NCBI RefSeq assembly: GCF_947623445.1
Contig: NC_135242.1
Location: forward strand, 7,998,001-8,062,000
DNA from: Clavelina lepadiformis
Taxonomy: Eukaryota; Chordata; Ascidiacea; Aplousobranchia; Clavelinidae
Length of the DNA: 64,000 nt
Direction of reading: 5' to 3'
Under the pieces are notes generated by a model. That model did not search any database, had not been told where the DNA came from, and saw only the letters and a list, made by a program, of their open reading frames with translations. The position numbers were made by a program, and so were the translations under genes. This document shows positions 24,540 to 38,437 of this stretch, in pieces. The stretch's first letter is position 1. The number at the start of each line of letters is the position of its first letter.

Positions 24540-25544
24540 TATGAGCTCTTTTTTTTAACAGTTATTACAATTAAGCTGGCCTGCCCACACAAAACAACAT
24601 TGTATCTGTCCATAAACAATATATATCACATATTTAATTAGTCTAATCAAGGGTGAATATTTATGTATACAATGCACAAAGTAAATAATAATAATACAGA
24701 CAAAGTATACTGTAGTAGTGCCACACTAGCATTGGTAAGGTTGATCCAACATCATCGCGGGATAAACCAAACCGATGGATCACAGGGACATGTTTTTATA
24801 TCAATTAATAGAACACTGAATTAAGTTTAAAATGGCCTGCAAGTGACTGAAAATGTCAAATACCACACAAACAGAGTCAGCTAACAAACATCGAGTCCCT
24901 TAGAAGATAATTATCTTTTAAAGGTGAAACTGAATTAGTAAAAAAAAAACTAATGGACACATATTAAGTTATACTACTAGAGTTACACTACTTACAGTTA
25001 TATGTGATAACCAAACATATTTTATAAATTATTAATAAGCAATTGAATTATGTTTGTTTAAATAATGGACAGACAAATTGTTACCAGAGTACAAAGTATG
25101 CTACAATAGGAAAGTTTTTTTTAATCAACTGTGTAAATGTCGTAGAATAACTCACAGTAGCAACTAGCAATTACTCCGAAGCTAAGCCTACAAAGCATAC
25201 ATACATCCGAACAAAACTCCCCTAATTTTCAAGTATCAAAAAGTACTGTGCACTGGCTTATCACATTTAAAACAATTCCAACAGTATTCAGCGATATACC
25301 AACAAACTGAACAGCGTCATTTCAAAAAGATAAACAATCAATTTTCACACTAATTTCAATTCTGCAGATAATCTCGATTTGAAATGCCAATTATTATGCG
25401 TAATTATTATAGACAGAGCGCCCAAACCTTTCATTTATTTCTGTTAAAGCATTATTATTAGAAAATAAAAAAAACTCAACACACAAAAAGGACAATTTAA
25501 AGTAAAAATAGCAACGTGCAGAATATCGTCATAGAATTATATGA

Positions 25545-25720
25545 AGTGACTATTTCACTGTATGCAGGTCATGCAGCCTGTTGGTAAAGACAGGCGGTTA
25601 GGTTGGAATGGCTGCGAAAAGTTGATTTTTGATTTAGGTTGGATTTAGGTTACTATGTTGTAACATTCAAACGTATGCTTTTCAGATTTAAATATTGGAT
25701 TTTTTTAAACACAACAATAT
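25545..25720. repeat. Foldback repeat family B, copy 2 (inverted)
   Basis: Reads GACTATTTCACTGTATGCAG, then GCAGCCTG and TAAAGACAGG, then TTAGGTTACTATGTTGTAAC. This is the reverse-complement order of the copy at 9210-9485. Confidence 0.45.
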
Positions 25721-26002
25721 ATAAAATAAAAACAATTAACTTATACATCAGCATACAAATTACCAAAATCTAGAAGATTAGCAAGTATAGGAAAGAAATC
25801 AACTGCATTAAAGTAACTTGCACAATAGACGTTTTTCAAACCAAAGATAACAAACGAAAATATTTAAAAAAATGAGATGAGAAATGAGCAAGAACTAAGA
25901 TCAATGCATATTCAAAACAGGAAACTACTAACTCCGATATCTGGTAAGATACAAGGTCAACAGGTTATTCTAAAATATTAGAACTTTAATAAAACATAAA
26001 AT

Positions 26003-26096
26003 GGGTCACAACCACAGAATGCCTTTATATACTAGACCCCAGCTACTTAAATTGTGACATTATCTGGTTATGCACTTATATGCTAGACCCCAGAAA
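26003..26096. repeat. Dispersed repeat family C, copy 2
   Basis: Contains CACAACCACAGAATGCCTTT, ATACTAGACCCCAG twice, and GTGACATTATCTGGTTATGC, parallel to the copies at 8974 and 40911. Confidence 0.5.
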
Positions 26097-28194
26097 ATTC
26101 CAGAAATTGTATCTTAAAACCGAAAAGTACAGAATACATCACTAAAAATAACAAACTGATTTTGTTGTTAATTTTCAGCACAGATTTTAACAGAATACAA
26201 TTTTCCAAACAGAAAAAAATGAAACCGTTACCTTACGTAATACTACTTTTTCTATTATTTTAGTTGTTTGGCAGCCCGTAATAGAAAACTTCTGGTTAAT
26301 AAAAAGACATTGCGCTAAAGCCTAAGCTAAATATATAGTTAAGCTGCTCTTGATTCACAACCGAAGCTAGACCAACTAAAATCTATTATATTGACAACAT
26401 CATAACACTACAACATATATCGAAGCATGTGCAATCTCACGTGATCCTTGGAGAGAATCCTGCAAAAACGTTTGCAACTCTCGGCCTCTAAAACCAAGTG
26501 TTATGAAACAAGAACCTTGAATAGGTAAAAAGGAAAATTGAAAAACACATTGGATGGACCTTTTTTAGCCCTGCCGCTATCTAGCGGTCAGGATTACAAA
26601 CGCTACAAATCTTCACAAGTACCCTATGGCCTATGCCTTATGCTGTCTTTGAGTAAGTGGGTTGCTTGAGTCATACAGCGCTGACTTTTCAGTCGGACTT
26701 TCTGAGTTTGTTAACTTCGCTTACGGTTCTGTTAAAAACTACCAACTGGTAAACTAGAATGTTCTTTAAACTCTAACATGAAAGGAGCAAGAGCTTGTAA
26801 TGTATCCGAGAGGTTTGATACGTGTGAAGTCGCTGTTGTATATTTAGTAACTCCGACAGACCTGCTTCTTGAAGAGGCGTGCTCATCCCAAATTCAAAGG
26901 CGGCTACAGTACTGAACTGGTGAGATACAGAAATGTGAGTCAAATCAAATCAAACCGTCGTTTATTTGGCAATGCAAGAATGTCTAGAAACTCGGATTAT
27001 TTTACAGAATCCGCAAGTACGAAAAGCGCGCATACCGAGCTCAGGACACTGATTACAGCTTTTACGTAATTGGTTACACAACAAAAGTGGCATTGCACGC
27101 TACAAACTGAATTGAATCATTCATTGTCAAACACCCTCTCGATGCGCTAAATTATTGCTAAAATATACTAACTTGGGCTAGTATTTTGTTCTCGTATGCT
27201 TTTGATTTCTATTAGGAATACGTCAGCTTGAATTAGTTTACCAGCCCTTATCAATACAAAAGTACCATGTCAAGATGTTTTTGAGTATCAAATGGCTTAT
27301 TTTTGGAAATAGGTACCGGTAGGCTATTTCATCGGTGGTCGTTACTACTGAAGATGAAAAATCACAATTTACGGTAACCGACTGACCACCGCGTAATGGT
27401 TTATAACCTTCGTTTTTGCCAGTCGGAAGTAGGTAAGCTATTGTATTAATTATTTTTCACCCAAAAGTGGCAAAGCCCAAGGCTTAAAACATGCAACATA
27501 GCAATAAGACAATTGTGCTATAAGAGGGTAGGTTAGCATTGACACCAAACCCACAGAATATTTTCTAATTTCAATAAATATCTTAAGTGTGTGACGATTA
27601 CGTCACGAGTCACGAGTTGTTTTCGAGATGTTTGAAATTTAATTTGAGATCTTGCAATTCAGTTGTTGACCAGATTTGCGTTCTCCGTAATGACGTCAGA
27701 TAAATTTCCTTGATTGAACTTGTATGCCACATATAAAAACCGATGTTTTGTTTACAACCCCTCTTTTCCCTTTTACCGTCTCACTTGTTACTGAGCGCAA
27801 TGTAACATTCAGCAAGATTTGCCCAAAGGCAAAAGCCTTTGTGTTATAATAAATAAAATGGGAACTTTATAATTTAGTAATTTGTATAGACAGAATCAAG
27901 CAACTAACAGCATAGTCATGCAATTTGAGAAATGAGAACTCATATCATCGAAGCAGAAGTAAAACAAGTTATCAACCATCAATCGTCCTCGCTCATATTC
28001 AAACAATTACCGCCAGCATATGCGGTCTTTATGACAGATATGTTTGTTGTGTAATACTTCACACAAGTAGTGCACAAGCGAATTATTAATTTGTCATAAG
28101 TGCACAACAAATGGATGGTTAAAGAAAACCGCACAAAAGAATTTCTAACAGCTAACCCAAAATCTAGACCTATACTGTTTAATGGTGCCTTCAA

Positions 28195-28325
28195 ATCTAA
28201 TACTCCAATAAAACCTTAATTAGCTAAAATCAACTTCTTGCATGACCTCTATCCTAACTTAACCTCCTATCTTTAACAACAGACTGCATGACCTACTTTC
28301 AGTGAAATAATCAATCTCTTCGAAT
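28195..28325. repeat. Foldback repeat family B, copy 3
   Basis: TACTCCAATAAAACCTTAAT, then TGCATGACC, then CCTATCTTTAACAACAG, then GCATGACCTACTTTCAGTG, in the same order as 9345-9470. Confidence 0.5.
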
Positions 28326-28469
28326 TCTGTTCTTTCTAACGGAACGAGGTATCCAAAATGAGACTGTATCTTTAATAGAATGAGGAAACTTTAATCTTAA
28401 ATAACGTAACTTTAGGCTAAAAGTAATAATAAAACCTTGTAAACCATATTCTCTGTTAACACCGCCCCA

Positions 28470-28690
28470 TGGGGGAAAGTGTGGCAGCTGCATGCAGGAA
28501 CTTCATCAACGTTCACGCAGAAATTTTATATCTTCACACCGATTTATAATAAACAAACAAAGAATAGCTAATTGTTTGAACGCCAATTTATAGTAAATAA
28601 ATGAAGAATTGAAGCTCCAGTGCACTGCATGATGCAAAAATTTGCATCTTTGCAAACATGATTTCTTGTCGAAAACTGCTGTCGTTTTTA
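28470..28690. repeat. Dispersed repeat family D, copy 2
   Basis: Parallel to 8757-8940: GGAAAGTGTGGCAGCTGCA, CTTCACACCG, TTTATAATAAA and GAAAACTGC recur in order, with extra duplicated TTTATA motifs between them. Confidence 0.45.
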
Positions 28691-29456
28691 TTCAGAAATA
28701 CCAGTGGGCCAGGCTTATTATGGTATGATAGTCTTTTTATTCAAGAGGCCCAACTTCTTGTTGCAACTATTTCATTGCAACACAATGTCTCATGTTTTGT
28801 TCAACGATTATTGTAACATAACCATCTGTAGTGACAGGTGGCAGAAATTTGTACTTGGCAAAGATTTGTCAAGTGAAACAAACTTTCACAACAGTACTTT
28901 ACTACTCGTGTTTAATGTATAAAATTGACTTTACTACCAAATGGTAAAAACTTTTTCGAATGGTAAAACCGTTTTCTTGTCGTTATGACTTTGTTAATAT
29001 TGACCTTCACGTTATGAAACTTCTTATCTACATCTAACCATTTTCTATTACCCAAAAAACTGACAATACTGAAAAAAAATACCCTGGTAATTGTTATATT
29101 TTGTATATTATGTAATTATAATTGCAATTATTATCATATTTCTGCTATATTATATCAATTATTGCATTTAGACATGTATTTGGGACTCAATAAGCAAAAT
29201 ATAGGAGTTCTATTCAAAAAGTACTAATTTTAAATGTAGGTGTTCAAATGGCAAACCACTTACTGAAATCTAAGAACGAAATTTGTGTTATCATACCCTG
29301 AAAAATATTTATGGAAGTATCAAAAGTCTAATCAATGTATTTACATTTGTTTTCTTTAAATTTATTACAGAATTTTAAAACTAAGAAAGTGAAGTGATTT
29401 TGTACTCTTGTAAGAAGTGCATAGCTGTCACAGCATATATCAGAAAATCTATATAA

Positions 29457-30336
29457 ATGAAGGCGTTTAAATCACTCATTCCTGCTCGATTTCTGGTCTT
29501 AGTTGCTCACCTTGTAATAGTAATCACAATGTTCTGGTCTTTGGTAAGGATGTTTGTTTTCTTGCATTTAAAGTGGTGAAATTTTTACAAAATTTTCATG
29601 AAATTTCACTTTAGGGATAGAAGTTTTATGATGTAACTTGAATTACAGTTGTAAATGTATAACGTAGCATGTAGGTATTAGCATTTCAAAGTTTGTTGTA
29701 TAGGTTTGTGATGATGTTTTACAGGATCAAAACATACAAGCATGTTTACCTGTCTCCTACACAACCGACCAGTACTCATCTCAACGAACATTACTCATTG
29801 TTTTACTCTCCATTACCTTGGGCATGTTTTTGCTGGAACTCATTGGTTTTGTTGGTGGTTTTTCCATGTTCAATTCAACTCAGTCCTTACTGTGTATCTT
29901 TTTTATTGAATGTTTTTTTGTTTTAAATCGTCTGTCTCTGGAAGTCAAACAAGTAAATTCATTATTTCAGATTATAGTTTATAACGGTCAAGTATACTCT
30001 ATACATTTTTGGCTTGTTTGGCCTATCAAAGTAGAAGGTTAATGATTTAAACTTTGTGATGTTTCAAATTTCTTAACTTGCTTGTATAGCAATAGGAGCT
30101 CATGCTGGTGCTTGTGTGGCACTGTCATTTTATCTTTTTGATCAGTGGGATTGCGGGTTATATGGATATATATTTGGATTTTGCAGGTACAATTGCTTTC
30201 TTTAAATTTCCCTACATTAATCTGTCTTCATAGTACTTTTACGGCATTTAATTGTTGTTTACTTTACAGTGTCTTACCAGCTGTAACAGAAACAACTGTA
30301 ATCATTTCGGTGGCTGCTTTTAAACGGGGGTTTTGA
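29457..30336 (+). CDS. tmem107: TMEM107, ciliary transition-zone membrane protein
   Basis: TMEM107 is a four-pass protein of the MKS module at the ciliary transition zone, needed for ciliary gating and Hedgehog signalling. Exons: 29457-29543, 29725-29893, 30090-30186, 30270-30336. They total 420 bases and 139 residues; human has 140. Exon 1 reads PARFLVLVAHLVIVITMFWS (human PSRFLTLLAHLVVVITLFWS), exon 2 has DQNIQACLPVSYTTDQY and SMFNSTQSLLS, exon 3 has SIGAHAGACVALSFYLFDQW, and exon 4 has LPAVTETTVIISV (human LPAVTEMALFVTV). Four hydrophobic helices lie near residues 10-28, 52-72, 82-100 and 110-132. The 3' end is tail-to-tail with enolase. Confidence 0.95.
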
Positions 30337-30419
30337 GATGAACTGAACAGAAGAGGTTAGCAACGGACACTGTTACAATCATGCCATCTGAAAATGATTT
30401 GCACTTTTTCTAATAACAA

Positions 30420-30425
30420 AATAAA
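30420..30425 (+). promoter_or_regulatory. Poly(A) signal of TMEM107
   Basis: AATAAA 84 bases past the TMEM107 stop. The enolase poly(A) signal on the other strand lies only about 22 bases further on, so the two transcripts' 3' ends probably overlap slightly. Confidence 0.55.
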
Positions 30426-30446
30426 AACTTTAACTTGCACAGAACT

Positions 30447-30452
30447 TTTATT
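30447..30452 (-). promoter_or_regulatory. Poly(A) signal of enolase
   Basis: AATAAA on the minus strand, about 210 bases past the enolase stop codon at 30661-30663. Confidence 0.5.
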
Positions 30453-30660
30453 GTAACAAAATAACAATTGAATTGAACTTCCAATGGGGGGCTATTATAT
30501 ATAATACATGTCAAAACATGCAAAGTCTACGAGCACAGGACAATTCTGTAGAATGCTATGGCACAGTATAATTAATTATCTTCTTAAATTTATTCAAAAT
30601 ACAGAAAACAACAGCAATGATTAACAAGCCAAGTTGATATAGAGCAGTAGATGACCAGGT

Positions 30661-33201
<2,541 letters not shown>

Positions 33202-33968
33202 TCTGGATGTTTACAAATGCTTAAACCTAAAAGTTCTGTTAAATTGTTAACACATACATTAACATATCTTGAAAATATATGTCAGTGTGCCACACCTTCC
33301 GTTTTGGCAAGCCGAAAAGCACCATGATTTCCAGTTTGGGCAGCCATATTTGAGACTCAAATGCCTAACAACTCTATTGGTACACCAAAGTTTATCACAT
33401 CAGGCTAGTCCGCTTCAATGACAGTTAAAATAAATGACCAAAAAAAATTGTCACAAAAGTGCTTCCACTGTCACGCCTAAATTTTAAATTATACACGTAT
33501 TATTTCTCGTTAAAACTCTACTCCAATTTGACTGACAGTCACCCTCATGTAGCAGTGATGAAGAAGCATACATCAGCTCATGTAAGTACTTATGCTGCAC
33601 GGATTTTGAACAACACGCATATACAGTTAGTTAACTTTCCAATCTAGTCATTCTGTTTTAAAATGCAATGGAACTATGAAAAATAACTGCATATGAGATT
33701 TCAAATCTTCTTGCTTCAACAAAGCAAAGTTGGTTTAACTCAGACACTATTTTCTGCCTTCCTTCAATCGCGCTCATACATATGACACACACACATGAAG
33801 CACATTTTATACAAGAACTAAACCCGCGTTTCTCAAGGTCATCAGAACATTCTTTCAGTATTTACCGGTGACAATTACTGGCCGCAACTTCAATATGTCT
33901 GGCTAAATGAGTTTACCATTCGGTAAAACCGCAAATGCCTTAACATGCAATTCAAAGTAATCTTTACT

Positions 33969-34166
33969 TCAGTCACTGTGTCCTGTGCGCAACACTGCAA
34001 TACGGAAATCACGTACGCTACTGCTGCTGTTATCTTCAAGCATAGCGCACGTGACATAACGCACTCCGAGACACTCAGGCGATTTGTATGAAGGTGACTT
34101 TTGAGATAAGTTTATCAAAGGAGAGTCGTAAACAGAAAAAATAAATCCGCCTGCAAAGAAAGTCAT
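33969..34166 (-). CDS. Possible small protein or lone exon
   Basis: Open frame starting MTFFAGGFIFSVYDSPLINL and ending VLRTGHSD. Amino-acid use is mixed and not low-complexity. The DNA reads TTTCTTTGCAG near its start, so an exon entered by splicing is also possible. No known domain, and no partner exons found. It may be chance. Confidence 0.2.
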   Translation of the reverse strand: MTFFAGGFIFSVYDSPLINLSQKSPSYKSPECLGVRYVTCAMLEDNSSSSVRDFRIAVLRTGHSD

Positions 34167-35009
34167 ACGAAGAGGATATTATATTCCATGGCGACTACAC
34201 TATGGCGATGAAATGAAATTTTTACGATATGTTATGCTTTATTTGGAAGTAGAGCATGTTTTAATAAGTACTGTAACAATAAATCAAACATGTCGTCTAC
34301 CTGGTATTGTAATGATAATATACTAATTAATCTTTGCGTGACCAAAACTTGCTGATGATTGCTCATCGCTTCAGCCCCGGTCACCAAGCTTGTCTTTGTG
34401 CAAGTTTCGATAGACACACACACACATCAATTTTTTGTAGGTTACCACTATTTCAACGAAAAACGTTTAGCAAACATCGGTTTTGAAAATTACATTACCG
34501 AAAAAAAACACAATTTTAAAGACTTTTTTCGATTACGGAAGATCAATTTATTAAGTTTGGTAACAGATTACCGAAGATTCGGTTATAGAAACGCGAAAAC
34601 ACAACTTCGGTAACCGGAAAAAATCATTTCTAATTCAGTTATGGTAATCACAACAAAAACATTTCGAAACAAATCGCAATCCGTCTTGTACAGGCTCCGA
34701 AAACTGCGACTGTCCCAACCGGGCCGATAATAATTAATAATAGGCCTAAGCTTATTATGGCAGGCTAGTTGCAAATGTAACAGGACATGGTAAGGACTTG
34801 CCCATTGTGTTTAATCGGATAATAATGAATTGTATTGAAAGCACATACGTCGCGACATTCAAAGAAGGGTAAATCGACAGTGTAGCGGTTTTGATGGCAC
34901 AAAGCTGCGTGGTACCACGCGCCCAGTTTCTCACATGTAGCTGCACGTTTACGTCTTTCACCAGTTAACTTTAATTTGCCCCTGATGTTAGTTTCAAACT
35001 GTAAGCTTT

Positions 35010-35320
35010 TTGGCTGCCACTGTTTAGGCTGACCAGAAAAAAAATCTTGCGTTCGAAGCTATTTTTTATGATTTCTTGTAACTCCTATAACCTCTTATCT
35101 TTAACAACGGGTTGCGTTACTCACTTTCGGTCAATTACATTTTTTTCAAGCTTTTTAGGCTTGGCAAAAGCAAAAACAAAGTAATTATTTTACCGTAAGT
35201 GGGTCACAGAGCCCGTTGTTAAAAACAAGTGGTTAGGAGACAGGTAAGCAAGAAATCGATTTAAGATATTTAGGGTTTAATTAAAGTTTAATTTATATTA
35301 AAAGGAAAATTTAGGTTAGG
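35010..35320. repeat. Foldback repeat family B, copy 4
   Basis: GGCTGCCACTG, then TTGCGTTCGAAGCTATTTTT, then CCTCTTATCTTTAACAACGG and GCGTTACTCACTTTCGGT. A second arm follows with GTGGGTCACAGAGCCCGTTG, GTTAGGAGACAGG and TTTAGGTTAGGTTT, making a long imperfect palindrome. Confidence 0.45.
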
Positions 35321-35370
35321 TTTAATAAAAACTCAATACGGATCGAAATATTAACGCGGATGTTCTAGCT

Positions 35371-37943
35371 CAGAGGTCGGCAACCTTTAGCATTAAAAGA
35401 GCCAATGTTCCCAAGTTTATTTAAATTAAGACCTATTCGGAGCCATAACATGTAACTGTCGAGTTGGCCACTAAAACAAAAGGTAATTATAGCCTACACT
35501 TCATGCAGAATTTCCTAAAATTTTTGCTTTGTACATGCGAATATTCTGTAATTTCAACAAACAAAACCCGACTATTAAACACAACACATGTATGGCATTC
35601 CACGTATCGAACACGAGCTTATCTGGTTTTTGAAGCTTTTCAAGGTCACTCCATTTGTGGTTTTGACGAAGCGTGGCCTTCTGGCGAGCAAGATCTTCAA
35701 GGTCAGCTCTCAAGCTTCGGAACTTAGATACCCACATATCCTTGTCAGCTATGTCGGCCAGTTCAAGCTCAAGAGTAGCTTGACTTACAGCTGTGAATGC
35801 AGTCATATTCAGCAGTAATGGATCGATTTCCAGAGGTGTAATAGGGAAGGATAACGTATCTTTTTCCTTCCTGAAATCACAGAATCGTTGTTGAAACACA
35901 GTTTGCATATCGATGATAGCTTGCTGAAAGTAAACAAAATTTAACTGGTTGTGTGCTTATTTGAACTCTTTTAGAAAGGGAAAGTGAAGTAGTGTACCTC
36001 TCTGTACATCTCTGGCAAACACTGTCATCTTGCGCTCAAAAGCCAAAACCTCCTCCAGCATCTGCAGGGTTGTGCTACCTTTTCCTTGCAGGCTTTTGTT
36101 CAACGTGTTGAGGTGCGATGTCATATCCACCATGAAATGCAACTTTTCTACCCAATCTGGCTGATCCAATTCAGGAAAAGAGACCCCTTTGATTTTTAAA
36201 AACGTTTTTTCGTGTTCCAAACTCACAGCAAATCTTTTCAGTACCTCCCCTCGGGACAGCCATCGAACTTTGTTGTGTAGCCGCAGATCTGGATATGTGC
36301 TATCAAGTTCATCTAATAATGAACGAAACTGTCGGTGGTTTAATCCTTGTGCAATTATTTTATTTACTACTCGAATGACGAGATTCATCATTTCATTGCA
36401 CTCCCGGGGAAATGTTTGAGCGCACAATGCCTCCTGATGAAACATACAGTGAAACGTCAACAGATTTCTATCCAATGACTTCTGAAGTAAACTCACAAAC
36501 CCCTGCTGCGTTCCTACCATATTTGGTGCTCCATCAGTAGCGACCGAAACCAAGTGAGTTGTGTTTATTTCTTTTTTTTTGAGACAGTCTAACACTGCCC
36601 CACAGATGTCTTCACCTCGCGTCTGGCCTTTTAGTGGTATTATTTCAATCAATTCTTCCTTTAATCCAGTAGAATTTACGTATCTGCAAAACAGCGATAT
36701 TTGCTCAACATCACTGATATCTTTTGAACCATCACAAGCAATAGAGTATCCTGGGGCTGAATTGATATCCGAAATTTGTTGAGAACTGATGTTGGCTGCC
36801 ATTCTAATAGTTCTGTCTTTGACAGTTTTTGCTGAGAGGGGCATGTCTTTGATTTTCTGAATGATTTTATTCTTGTTTTTAAAGTCTGAGAATAGATGTT
36901 CTGATATTTTGATGTATGTCTCTTTTAAATATTCTCCATCTGTAAATGGCTTTCCATGACAGGCTATCTCTCGAGCCGCTATAAAACTAGCAGAAGTGCT
37001 TGATGTGGATGAGTTCATCCACTTACTGAAAAAAGTTTTGCTTTGATTGGCTCTCCGCCGCAGTTCTAAAACTGCTTTTTTTCGCTGATCTCCAGCAGGA
37101 TATTTTTCTGCAAAGACATTGTGCTTATTCAGAAAATGTCTTTCAACGTTTGATTTTTTGTTGTTTGCTAATTCCTCATCACATAACAAACATACCGGCA
37201 AGCCAGTTTTGCTAGCAATGAAAGCAAATGAATCTGTCCATGAGGGGTTGAACATTCTTTTTTCGTCCGCAACTTTTCTCTTCTTACACTTTTCCATTGC
37301 TAATTATTAATCGATACAAGACTATACTGTTTTGTTGTAATATCGTTTCTAAACTCTTTATTACCTAAAAGATTTTCAATTAGATGCTGCTCTAGACTAC
37401 GGAAACTAGGCTTACTATTAAAGATAACTCTGGTATAGCCTACTGGCAATAATTTGGCAAATTTGCAAAAGTTACTGATAAATAACTAATGGCGATTTAC
37501 ATATTTAACAAAGAGTATCTGACACTTTTAAACTGTTTACAAAATGCTACAGGCTACTACACACTGCATCGTGACACTGCCAGGTATAAGATAATGCTAA
37601 CATTAATTGTGCGGTAAACACGTAACAATATGCTCTTTATCGTTTCACAGAGGGGGGCGGGCAAATCAGAATCTGTCCGCATACATGCATTGTAAGCCGT
37701 GATGAGCCGCCATTATTCCAAACAGTCCTGAAGGGTTTTTTCCTTAGCAAGATAAAAGCATTAAATCTTAATGAAAAAACATACTAAACGGATTTGTAAG
37801 TCATAATTTTCAACAAAACTAGTTTAAACTATAGAGTCGTTATTAATTTACAACAAATTTTTTTGTATTGCCCAAGCTCGCAGTGTTTAAAGTCACGGGA
37901 GCCAGAGCAGAGGGCTGAAAGAGCCGCAGGTTGCCGACCTCTG
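35371..37943 (-). mobile_element. hAT transposon with nearly open transposase
   Basis: A 2573-base element bounded by perfect 15-base inverted ends, CAGAGGTCGGCAACC on the left and its complement on the right. The adjacent 8-mers, TTCTAGCT (35363-35370) and TTTAATCT (37944-37951), agree at only five positions, so the target duplication is worn or disturbed by the MITE that sits 12 bases further right. Ends and transposase place it in the hAT Charlie/Buster group. The transposase reads on the minus strand. Confidence 0.88.
35501..37297 (-). pseudogene. hAT transposase (GTF2IRD2/ZBED5-like), decayed
   Basis: The first 446 residues (37297-35957) are open. They hold a BED-type zinc finger (LPVCLLCDEELANN with RHFLNKH, residues about 34-60), the first catalytic Asp in YSIACDGSKDISD, the second in VATDGAPNMVGTQQGF, and the conserved HCMFHQEALCAQ and KVRWLSRGEVLKRF blocks. 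One TAA at 35957-35959 interrupts it. The same frame then resumes and reaches 35501 with DIADKDMWVSKFRSLRADLE and KLVFDTWNAI. The rest of the hAT dimerisation region, normally next, is missing, and the last 30 residues look unrelated. It is similar in plan to GTF2IRD2 and ZBED5, which are domesticated relatives, but the intact inverted ends mark this one as a mobile-element copy. Confidence 0.88.
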
Positions 37944-37955
37944 TTTAATCTAGCT

Positions 37956-38437
37956 CAGAGGTGACGAACATGCGGCCCGCCAAACAATTTTGTGCGGCCC
38001 ACCAAACGATTTGACAAACGCCCATACATGCATGGCATATAGGACTTATAGGAATTTAGGGTTGCCATACCGTCCGGAAAATTCCGGACATGTCCGGAAT
38101 TTAGGGTTAAATTTTGCGTCCGGGAGACCAGCAGTCTTGAACGAAGCGTCCGGTGAGACCAGCAGTCTTGAACTTTCTTTCACCTGTTTCTAATCTTTGC
38201 GCAATGCGATATCAAAAGCTGATAGCACAATTGAGTCGCAGCAGTATGTCTTCAATAGATTGCCGCACTCAATCGATGTATTTTTTACGGCCGCAGGAGC
38301 AGCTAAAAATCTGCCAAATGAAGCGGTTGTGCTTGAATGCTAATTATTATGCAAAATGTTAAAAAAATTGTGCGGCCCGCTTGCTCAGCCGTAACTGACA
38401 AAGTGGCCCGCGTCGTCGAATAGGTTCGTCACCCCTG
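37956..38437. mobile_element. hAT-type MITE
   Basis: 482 bases flanked by a perfect 8-base duplication ATCTAGCT (37948-37955 and 38438-38445). The ends are CAGAGGTGACGAAC on the left and GTTCGTCACCCCTG on the right, inverted with one mismatch. Subterminal GTGCGGCCCGC motifs recur at both ends. No coding capacity. Its core at 38125-38300 is closely similar to 11200-11340 within the pogo-type element. It also holds an internal duplication of the phrase GAGACCAGCAGTCTTGAAC (38125 and 38155). Confidence 0.85.

Larger units (their letters stand above)
24540..29456. other. Spacer between divergent MFSD8 and TMEM107, with repeats
   Basis: 4.9 kb upstream of both genes. It holds copies of families B, C and D (25545-25720, 26003-26096, 28195-28325, 28470-28690). 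A short frame at 26869-27069 has no recognisable motif. A small inverted pair GGTGGTCGTTAC and GTAACCGACTGACCACC lies near 27335-27390. No coding exon could be supported. Confidence 0.5.
33202..35370. other. Enolase upstream region; no firm gene
   Basis: The enolase promoter and 5' UTR should lie in the first kilobase. A 65-residue minus frame at 33969-34166 looks more protein-like than its surroundings and is listed separately. Near 34360-34405 is a piece shared with 10.65 kb. A family B copy lies at 35010-35320, just before the hAT transposon. Confidence 0.45.

Noticed and set aside
26640-26740. tRNA-like arms (GCTGACTTTTCAGTCGG)
   Set aside because: A small stem resembles an anticodon arm, but there is no A or B box and no acceptor stem.
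35371-37943. Domesticated host gene such as ZBED5 or GTF2IRD2
   Set aside because: Intact terminal inverted repeats enclose it, the frame has a stop and the C-terminal domain is incomplete, so it is a transposon copy.
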